Source: Polytrichum commune (taxonomy: Eukaryota; Streptophyta; Polytrichopsida; Polytrichales; Polytrichaceae). From it: DNA of 57,347 nucleotides. Made by a program: the position numbers and the translations under genes. The DNA lies in NCBI GenBank assembly GCA_950295325.1, contig OX485808.1, positions 42,371,180 through 42,428,526 on the forward strand. The letters are read 5' to 3'. Of the stretch, positions 1-10,900 are shown one piece after another. The first letter of the stretch is position 1; the number at the start of each line of letters is the position of its first letter. Under the pieces are notes generated by a model, which did no database searches, was not told the DNA's origin, and saw only the letters and a list, made by a program, of their open reading frames with translations.

Positions 1-1330
1 TTCAATTTTTTTGCTCATTCTATCTACTAAACTTCCCCCTGAGTAACATTGGGACCTAGAATAGGGCCTCATCACTTTACATGTGACAAGGTTGGGCCTG
101 GAAAAAGTTGATAAGTTGGGCCGGATTGAGGGCTTGATGCCTAAGAATCGAGCATGTGCTTGGACCGGCACCAGGCCACGTATGAAGTCACCCTTATTAT
201 ATGAAGGAATAAATTGTGGCGTATCCTAGATTGAGAAAGACAACCAACACCAACTACTAGTGTTGGCGTAAACAAGGGACACTTCACCTTGATCATAGTT
301 GCGAGCTCATATGTGAACCTGGTACGGGCTTATTAAGCATGGTTGTGGGACAAGTGTTATTGCCTCCCGTTGGAGATGGGCCCTATAAATAATAAATGAC
401 AAGGATTTTAAGCCCATTTGGAAGGATTATGAATCTTGTTTGTTAATGTCGTGTATCTCAATGGTGGGTGTAATACATATCTTATAATTAAGAAAAGATA
501 AACATTATTATTTGGAATATCATTCATATGATTGTGCAATCATTGAGTATTGTTATTTAGTTTGCAAGATAACGTTAGTTTTAGCTCTCTCCACTGTCTA
601 GAAACATTGTGAAAACTAAAGGGGGATTCTGAATTAGCAGTGAAACATGTGTGCATTTGTTTAAAGAACGTGCGTGAGAACACCTTAAAAGGTCACAATG
701 CTCATTGATACTCTTGACACACATTATCTTCCAAAAAGATGAATTTGCAATGTCACATAGACCATGAAGGTAAACGGTTCTCCAAAAAATGTTAGTTTAA
801 TTGGGGAGAAGAAATCATACAGTTTACATGATGACACTTGGATTAACACTATGTTAAGAAAACACATGAAAAAAACAATACTATAAGAGAAACTTCTAGA
901 ATGGAAAAGAGACAATCAGATAGGCCAAGCCACTATGTAAATAAGTTTGGGGTCTTGAGTTAACAAAAATACATATGTGTTAAAGAGATTGGACAACATG
1001 CTAAAAGTTTTTTCTAATCATTCTTAGTCTCAAATGTCAACATAATTGGGGAAGGGAGGGACCTACATAACCATATAACAAGAATGATTATATTTATTGT
1101 GATAATGATACTATATTCTTCTTACAAGTTTTGAAATTGGGAGGGAAAAAGACTACATGCACAACTTTGATTTGTTAATTACCTGACACCAGTCGCAAAT
1201 TTCATATCATATAGTATGTGATTGCAAAGATATAATTGCCCATTCAAGGCACACTTACCCTAGCATTTTGCAATGTTGGACTATGTTCTGCAGACAACAA
1301 TTGATATGCATATCTATTATGACAATGGTC
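1..1330. other. Intergenic, no gene seen
   Basis: AT-rich DNA upstream of the SET gene with no convincing reading frame. Around 960-1070 a short stretch (containing TGTCAACATAATTG) resembles parts of the repeat seen at 32.47-32.85 kb and 34.89-35.22 kb, so this is probably old transposon debris. The rest shows nothing I can identify. Confidence 0.6.
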
Positions 1331-1334
1331 TACC

Positions 1335-1670
1335 AATTGACTTAAAGTGTACGCAACTGACACTTGGCATTAGTATGCACAATAATATCTTCCTCTTGCA
1401 TATTAAAAATGTCATTAGATGACACTTTCAAATTAGCATGCTTGATAATATATTCCTCTTTCAAACTAGAATGCAAAAATATCATCTCAAATATCCAATA
1501 TGCCACGTTGAATGTCATAATGCAAATACATGATTCACTTTGAGAAGTTACTTATGTTGATGGAAAGTCTAAAATTAGAAATAAGTGAACGTGACACTTT
1601 GCGACCTCTAGGCACCTAGTTTAGGCCTTTCGCAAATAGTGTGGGTGACACTTAATACCATAAATGAGTG
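1335..1670 (+). repeat. Dispersed repeat family C, copy 1
   Basis: About 335 bases that match 47.91-48.26 kb in the same orientation and 56.81-57.12 kb in reverse, at clearly diverged identity by eye. Shared blocks include the GACACTTGGC segment, a run of short TGACAC motifs, the GACCTCTAGGCA block and a CCTTTCGC segment. No coding capacity is visible. It is probably a non-autonomous transposon; termini could not be fixed. Confidence 0.65.
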
Positions 1671-1901
1671 TTTGGAGAAGTGGGCTAGTGGGAAAAAATT
1701 AACCATTTAAGATCCCACTACCTCATGAACCTAGTGTTATGGCGCCACCTCCCTACGTTGCAGAATTCTTGGTGGCTATGGCGTGTACAGCAGCAGAGCT
1801 TCCGAATTAGTCACGTCGCAGTGACCCAGACACAAGAATCAGCTGCTGCAGACATAAACTCACCTACTACGTAACTCAGATTCGAGCGCGGAGGTCTGGA
1901 A

Positions 1902-4900
1902 ATGGGGAAGGGCGAAGGAGATCCCGCTATCGTCTCCTTGGTCGCATGGGCAGAGTCCAACGGAGCCGTGGTGCAAGGGGTGCGATTGCGAGGGCGTCGA
2001 TTCTACGCCTCCGAGGATCTTCCCGAAGGTCACATTGTGTTTTCGGTGCCTTTCTCCCTCCTGGTAACTCCCTAAATCCTCATTCCGTTTTGTTTCCTCT
2101 TACGATTTTTGTTAGGTCTTTGTATCGCATTGCAAATTAAATATAAAAATCGATCAAGCGAGTTACTGCGGGCGGTCTTGGTTGTTATCTGTGAATTTGA
2201 AAAATTGGTCGATGGAGTGTCCCATAATTCACAATTTCTGGAGGAATGAATTTACAGTGTTGTGGAGAGATGACAAGAATTCACGTCGAGGAATTCCTTG
2301 CTGTTACCGTTGGTGGTTGGATAATACTTCACTCAGGTTGTGAATTGCGCAACTAATGAGTACCATAGTACCTTATGATTCTTAAGTGAGGGTGCCACAT
2401 GTCATGCAGTGGGTGGTTGGAACATGCTGAAAAGTTGATTTGGCATGTAAACCAATTCAATCTCGGCATGCAAAGTGCTTAAACTGGAAAGGTACTAGTG
2501 TATTTTAATGTGAAGCTAAGTATCTTCAAGGTATGATCGTGTCGATAAGGTTAGTTTGTGCCCGTAGATTGGCTGATTCGTATGAAATGGATGCCATTAT
2601 TCATTTCAGGTTTGTCTACAGTTGCATGCAAATTCTTTTGGTAGACTGTGACTTGAATGCTGTCCTTGGGGCATGCACCTTAAACTACTCTTCAGAAGAG
2701 GATTCACAGGAACTGTCCAGATTCTTGGTTAGAAATATTTATCTAGTAAGTTTATGTGAATGTGGCACTGTTTTTTTTTTTTCCCATGGCTAGGCTGAAC
2801 CGAGCGGAGCTCATGCAATTTAGATCAGTATTCCATTTTTGTTTGGGTTTTTTATGTAAGAGGATGAGAACTGAGGATGGTTTTTGTGCAGATGAGCTCA
2901 AATGTTGCGTTCAAGAATCAGGTATATGGCCCACTTTTGCAGGAATTTTCGAAAGCGGGTGCATCCGATCAGATCGTGTGAGTATATTGATCTTTTAGTC
3001 TTGTTTTAAGGATTAGAAACGGATCGGATATTGGCAAAGTGGGAATTTCATGGTGGCTGCACACCTGGCCAAGATTCTGGATTTGTTTGAATCATGGACA
3101 TGATTTTGTATATATTTACAGGCTACGGAGTATTGGATAAGGAAAAAAAGACAGTGAGTCTAGTATTTGTTTTGTCTGGAAAGAGGATGCAAAAAAATGG
3201 TAGGGCAACAAGGACATTGCTGAGTGCTTTCACAAAACTGGAATTTTTTTGCAAGGGTTTTGGTAGGGTTTAGGGAGGAGTTAGCAATCCCTACAATTTA
3301 AGGATCGTAAGAGCAACTCCTATGGTCACCGGAAAATAATTCTCTCAAGGATTGGCTTTGTAGGTTTTTTGGGGCAAGATCGCATCCTTATTCCACCCAC
3401 AATGCCCACATTTTTCGAATCTTTATTGCCCTCTGATTTTTGAGAGAGAGGCAATTCTCTGAACCCCTCCCCGCCCTCAAGAAGTGACAGTCAAAGGGCT
3501 TCAGAGGGTTGACTCTCTCTCAGTAATCGTGGGCAATGAAGATTTATGATATATATGGAGTTATATGTGAGATGAGCATGTTTTTCTTTTAGTCTGGAAC
3601 AAGTCCTGAGATGGGACTAACAGGATGTATTTTTCTCAGATTGACCTTATTTCTAGCATTGGAGCTGGCTAAGGGAGAGCAATCTTTTTGGGCCCCTTTT
3701 CTGGCAGCTATTCCCTCCACTTTCAATACTCCCCTTTGGTTCACGTGAGTTTTCTGCCATTTTTGGGTTTTCATCGAGTGCAAATTTTTGGTGAAGTTTT
3801 GCCTCCTTGAATTAGTTTGTCCTTTTTTGCACATAGTTGATTGGAGATCATGTCTTTCTGTATTTTGTTGCGTCATTAAATTCTGCCTTTGGATGTATCA
3901 ACTGACTTGCACACACTTGTCTTCTGAGGATTAAAGAGATGAGGAGCTTGTCCATATTCAAGGAACAAAAGTAGCAGCTTCCCTAGCCAAGGAACGCACT
4001 GGGTTGGAGCAGCTTGTCAATTTTTGGGGTGGAAGACTTCTGTCTACTTTCAAAGGCAACGATTATGCATACATGGGTATATGATCTCACATCTCTTTCA
4101 AGTATGAGACTACTGCTGACTGGGTTTCTGTCAGTATTATAAAGTAGTTCTCTGGATATCTTTTCAGATAGAACAGTAGAGTTATCCTTCAATTAAACAG
4201 GACTTTTGGTTGGGAGTTGGTTGTTTTGCAAACAACACTTTCCATGTTTGGTAAGTTCTTGGTGCATTCTTGGAGTTTGGCATGGGGTTTGAACGAAGAA
4301 CATTCGATGTTGGGTCATTGAGGGCTAAACTCATTTTAGCACCTCTTGGCATGCCGAATTGTATGCAAAACAACCAATGTCTGACCAAAAAACACGTTGT
4401 ATGAAAGGAAATCTTTATTTCAGGTATCTTTTAGGTGTTTGATATTTGTGTTGAGCTCCGTGTCTACCATTAATCACTACATAGAATAGTTGGTTGTGAG
4501 GTATCCGTGCTTGAGTGCACTGGAGTTTCTTGTGGTTTTACATGATTCCATCCATAGAGATTGGCACACAATCTCTAATTTGTTTTGGAATAGGGGAATT
4601 CACCAGTACACTTCTGACAATTTTAAGTTATTTGTTGTTGCAGAGCGAGCAATGTGTTGGGAATCGTTACTGTGGGCACGCACAGCAGTGCTGTCACGTG
4701 GATTCAACTTGATGTTAAATAATGAGCGTAAAGAGGTCCTGGTGCCACTCTTTGACATGCTTGATCATTTGCCTTCAGCTCGGTATGTTTTGCACTGGAG
4801 AATTCTCATCAATTTCTGCTTTGTGGCAGGTGCAATTGTGGGGGTTTTTTTGGGGGGTCAAAAGCTTGCAGATGAGCTTCAAATCTTAACTCTTTAGAAG

Positions 4901-7900
4901 CTTTTTAATTTTTATAGAGATATCTGGTGGAGTCTCTCAATTTTGTTGTTGGGTGCTTGGACCAGTGTGGCTTGGCTCACAGATGAGGCACAACATGTTG
5001 TTCATTTTGCCTGTGACGATGGCTTATCAGCTTCTGCTGAAATCTGTAACAATTATGGCCAGAAGGTACTGCTAGACTTACTTTTGAGGAATTTTGCTAC
5101 AGGATGTTCTGGAGTTTCTCTTTATTTTAAGTCCCATCAATACTTGAATCCATTCTACAACAGCCATCATGCCTAACCCTGAAAAGGTCCGAGATGTCAC
5201 ATGGAGGGGTTTAAGGTTACTTGATATTTTTATCTAAATGTGTCAAAAGTGACTTTATGTAAAATTAGCTCATCCATCATTCCAATCGGTGCATACATAT
5301 ATGCAAATTATGGGGTGATTTGAGCTCGTATGAATGACCTAGACTCAAATACATACCACGTATTTGTAATTGCCTTTGTCACACGTGACTTTATTTTCAC
5401 CCCCTCTTTTTAGTTGGTTGTGCTAAATATATATTCAATAGACCAAATTAGAATTGATTTCAATAGTTATTGGGGGTTCCTATGGGTCTTTAAGGGTCAA
5501 CAACATGAGACAAGTGCTGGCTGAGGTAATTATTGTTCTGAATGTTATCATTTGTGTATTATATGATGGTTTTTCTTACTGTGGCTAGTCTGCCTGTTGC
5601 CAGCCAAACGATGAACTTCTTCAGGGCTATGGGTTCTGTTTGTATCCCAATGCTGCTGATGTGTTTTACATTCGAATTGGGTTGGCATCATTGCAACAAT
5701 CAACTGAGCTAGATCCAGAAGAAGGGTTGAAAAATTTGGATTCAGAACGCAGGGTCACTGCAACAACCAGACAGGAACTTCTGTGGAGGATGGGTGTGGC
5801 TGCAGAGTACCAGCTTTCATTGGAAGACCATATGCCCAAAAACCTTTTTTTTGCTGCGGTCCTTTGTCTTCAGCCAGATTCATCTGCCTATTTAAGCACT
5901 GGGATTGGATGGAATTTGCCAACGGTATCGTCTGCCAAGGAGGTCATGACTCATTTGTTCCCATTCTTTGCCTAATATTCTTAAGTAGCCTTTGTGGGTT
6001 CCAATGCAAATGGATTAATTCTTAGGTGATCCGAATAACTTAAGAATGATTCCATTGCGTATGCACTTCTTCAATTTAATCTTGGTAGTTGGAAGAAGGC
6101 TTTTGCATCCAAAGTTAAGCAACAATGAGGTGTCAACTAATGAGAGCTTGCCACTTGACTATGCTCAACATTTATGCATGTACTCCAGGACCTTGATTTA
6201 AAAAAACCTATTCTTGAAGGTAGAACAGAGAGAGAGATAATTCTTGCACACGCTTCAGAAAGCTATTTTTACTCCATAGAAACCTTTAATTCTATGAAAT
6301 TGCACTACTTAAGAACCTTCTTAAATTCTAAGGCGACTCACTCTGATTTTGTACTTCAGGATTTCCACCAATATAAATTTGTAGATGTTATTCCTGGTCC
6401 ATGATAGGTAGACTTCTTTCCAAATGTTCAAGATTGCTATTACGAACATTATTATGGAGGGATGAAAGGAGGACTGTAATTTTTTTGTTTGTCTTGGTTA
6501 TCATCTCAAGGTACTGAAGCAATGTTTTCTTCTTCCTCAGTGCATGGCCACTCAGATGAAGGTTATTTTCTCGTTGCGACGCTCCCTGCTCAGGTCTGCA
6601 AGAGATTTTGCGGGTGGTTCTGTTGCAGATGACCGTGAATTACTCAGGAATTTGGGGAAGAAGCAACAAGATGTTCCACCCAGTAGGCTCTTAGGGTTGG
6701 AAAGGGAGAAATGTTGTCTGATGTATCGACTAGCTCAGAAGGTAAGAAATATTTATTAGTCTTCTGTTCCAATTGGAGATTTTAGAAAGGATATGGAGAA
6801 TGGACTGAATTTTGTGGGACATCTAGAATGTGTGGGGAGGGGCACATTTTCCACAGATTAGAGTTATCCGTTAACTCAATAGGACATTTTGTCAGTAGTT
6901 GGTGCCCTGTGATTTTCCAATGGTTGTTCAGCATACAAAATCAATAATTTCTTTCCACTTGTGGTGCCCACTAGAAGGAAGTGTTTGAATCTGAATGAAA
7001 AGTAACCCATTTCCTTTCATTGAGGACCAAACCTATTTTAGCACCTCTTGGCATGCCAAAATGAGTCTGACCCTCAATGAACCAATATAGAATGTTCTTC
7101 ATTCAAACCTCCACACTCCCTCCTAGCATGCACCGAAAACTTACCAAACATGGAAGGTGTTGTATGCAAAATAACCAACTCCCGACCAAAAAGTCCTGTT
7201 GAGTTAATAAAAAAGGATGACTCTATTTGCCTGTCAGCTGCTTTCATTGTTCTTACTGTATAGTCAAAGATCTAAGTACAGGACTTAAGGTTCTAAACAC
7301 TAATCGTCATATAGCCACTGGGTCCAGGAAATTGTGCAGGCTTCACTGGTTGCGCTTGAAAGTTACACAACAGTCACACTAAATGGACGCCTTGGTGACC
7401 AAAAAAGTCAAGGTGGGAGGTCCAAATACCATCTCAAATTTCTCTATTTTTCATTATTAAAGTGCATAGCTTTTTTCTGGAGTTTCGTGCTAGTAATCTG
7501 GACATGTGATTGCGAATGGAATCGGTTGGAAGAATGTCAGAAAGAAATGCTTGCATTATGAACAGCTCATGAAGGGTGCTATTTTCAAGGTCCATATTAA
7601 TTGTGCACAAGTTGTTAATTTTGAGGACTACTGTACAATGTTGTTGGCATCATTTAATGTTACATGACATACCTGTCAAAACAAACAGGGGACGAGCCTA
7701 CAAGGATATTACAGGACACCAAGGAGATTGAGGCAAATACAAAGGCCAACACTTTTGGTGTAGATTTGTATGGACTTTCAGAGTGCTATTCTCATGAAGG
7801 AAGTAGACCAACACTACAATTGACGAAGGACTTCAACAAAAGTTGCCCCTCCTCACTACTCTAGAATTCCATTTGCTGAGAAAGCGAAAAGCATAAGTTA

Positions 7901-10900
7901 GATGCTACTTGTAATTTTATCATGCATTTGTTTCACGGATGACATGGACTTATCTGTTGCGAATGCTATGTAGCTTGTTCTTTATGAACCTTGATCCTGG
8001 TCAATATCTTTGTAAACTAGGAACGGTAGCATGCCTTTTGATGGAGGAAAAAGGCTGGAGTTTTAAATTTAAGAATAGAGAATATTTATTATGACCATGA
8101 TCCATTAAACTGTAGACTAACAAGCTTGAGTTTTGCATTTGCAGATGAGGAGTTGTTCGTTGTCAGTGAAAATCTAATTCTTTGTGCCAAACTGGCATAT
8201 GATGCAGCACATCCTCTAAGTGCAGCACTTAGTAAGGTAGAGGATTTTCTTGGCTACAAGTCTGCAGGATTTTGAAGAGTGCAGGGTTTATTCAGTAGGA
8301 TCTTTTGTTAAAGGCAAAATTAAGTAGATTCCTACTTTCTACCCCCATTTGAGTTATCTGGAAAGTCTTTCAAAGAGGGACCAAAAGGGGAGTTTGGTGC
8401 CTCTTTGATGGACTTTTTAATTAAGAGCTTGTTAGAGCATCTTGTGTCAAAGTCTAGTTTTCAAACATGGGTGAAACTCCTGGGGCCTTCTTTTTCAATC
8501 CAAAATATTTAGAGAGAACTTTAGGATCTAAAAGAGGGTTTCACCATGGGACCCGCTGCCCTTATTATTGGCTTGGCCGATGCAAGGCTAGCTTGGCTCA
8601 TGAATTCCTAGTATGACAACCTAAAAAGCATGCTTTTTCATAGCCCAGTCCCACTCTTTTAGGTTATTAATTTAAGCCTTAATAAAACTTTATGCATAAG
8701 CTCTCAAACTCAACATTTAGTTGACCCGGAGTTTGACCCAAAGACTTTATGTATAGTGGCGGATTCTGGTAGAGCACCCAATGTTTTGCTGTATTGTGTT
8801 GGTCATTTTGAAAAACGTCATAATCTCATTAGTGCTTCTTTTACTTGGTTACAGATGAAGGGACTGGAGGAAAGTTTAGTGCTGCGACTGCTGCTCCTAT
8901 ATGAGTTCGGAAGGGGCTCTGTATCAGCTTGGGCTTCCTTCATTGGGCAACTTGCATATTGCATGAACTCACCTGTATGTGTGCTATTAAAGACACCTAT
9001 ATTTGATGATGAAGTTTTGACCATGTGACTTGTTGGTAGCTTAGGGCCACTTTAAACTATGACCAAGGGCTGTGACCATAAAATTGTGAGGACCCGGGAA
9101 ACTTATCCAAAACCCATACCATGGAAAATGGAATTGAATTATGTGTGGTCACAAGTTTTCAAGTGTAGAGTAAAGACATGTGCAACTGAGCTTTCAACCG
9201 CATGCTATTTCATTACCATCCTTGTTGTGTAGGCCCTTCTACACAACAAGTAATAATTACTCAAGGGTTATGAGATTTTGAAGTGTCATGGTCTCCTGGT
9301 TTTGTGTTAGACCCACCTCTTTGAAGTGGGCTTGATGCAAAATCCAGTTGACCATGAAACATTATCCATTGCATGCCATGTAGGACTCCATGTAGGTGTT
9401 TCATCCATTCAAACTTCCTTGGTCCCTTAGGCCCTCAAGCTCTAGTGTCAAGTGGAGTGGGACGATCTTGGCATATTCCACCAATGAGACATTTTAGATT
9501 TCATTGATCACAGGCCCTTAAGCTCTAGTGTCAAGTGAAGTGAGATGGTTTGGGCATTTTCTAACCAACGAGACATTTGAGATTTCATTGGTCACAGGCC
9601 CTCAAGCTCTAGTATAATGCAGATCTCTCTTCCAAGTGGTCATGGAGGTACCCTGAAAGTGATTTATGTTGCTTCAGAAAGATAAAGGAGGAATTTGAGA
9701 CTAGTCTGTTTTCCAGGTGTGCTTTGGTTCGGAGCTGCTTGATGCTCTCAATGGGACAGGGCTTGGTGACAATACTACTGATCGGCTTCAGGATCTTCAA
9801 ATTCAGGTAGCTTTCTTGCTTGCTATCTGATTATATAAAGACTTAGTGGAACAATGTGGAGCTGTGTGGTGCCACAGCAGGTAATAAAGTTTGTCAGATC
9901 TGCCTTGCTTGCAAGTTTTCTTGTTGTAGCCCTGACTTGAGTTGTATGGCAGTACGAAAACTTCATGGTACCTCTTCAGCATACCTACCCGCTCTTGTTT
10001 CCTGAAAAGGTATTACTCCTCCTTAGTTATGGTAACTTGTTGGTGGGTCACTAACCCTTAAAGGACCAAGAGGCTCAATGCACGACCTATAAACACAATT
10101 TCTATGAGTGTTACCAAGTCATAAAATCATATTTCTTACCTTTATTGGTTTGAAACTTCATTTAGTACATTATCTTATGTCATTGAGAAAATAAATACAC
10201 TCATATGTGACATTGGTGATCGAAATACCAAGTATGTGTTTGCATCCGTGGGCACGTAAGTTTTGTATTTGAATCCAAATCTTCAATATCATCAAGGTAC
10301 ATAACTGATGTGAAAATTGCACTTGGAAAAATGAGTCTTTTGTTAGATAGGGTCACTATTCACACAATTAGCTTTAACTGGAAACATGTAGCTCACTACA
10401 TGATTTTGTGGATGGAGATGCCCAGATATTGGGCCTCTTGGATGCTTAGGGGTTAATTCATGCGAATATGCTTGTGCTTGAATTGAAGGTTTCCAGCTGA
10501 TTTATCATGTTTGCAATGTGGACATAATCAGCATAGAAGTTTATTGCTTTTCTGAATCAGCTGGATCATTTGTTGGTTATACTCGTTAGTTTGATCATCT
10601 ATTTTTCTAAGTTCTTTATTGTCCTTCTGTCTCCAATGTCCTTTCATTATTAGTGACCCTGGTGCTAAATTTCAGGCAGGTTCTCGAGAATGCTGGATTT
10701 GGGCAGACGTTGTGATTGAAGAATGTGCTCGTCGTGTAGTCATGTCAGTTGAACCTGGAGATGCTAGCCAAACTACACCAACTGAAGAAACATGTTTGGT
10801 TTTGGCGCCCATTTTAAGTACCCTGCCTATTGAATTTGAAGGCGTAATGGTGAACTGCTGTTTGGAGAAGTCTACAGGCGTCCTGAATGTGCTCACACTC

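Noticed and set aside
7664-7864. ATG at 7664 as the start of an independent second SET gene
   Set aside because: Exon 9 ends in phase 1 and the CAG acceptor at 7686-7688 restores the same frame, so a fused reading explains it without an extra start. Kept open as an alternative.
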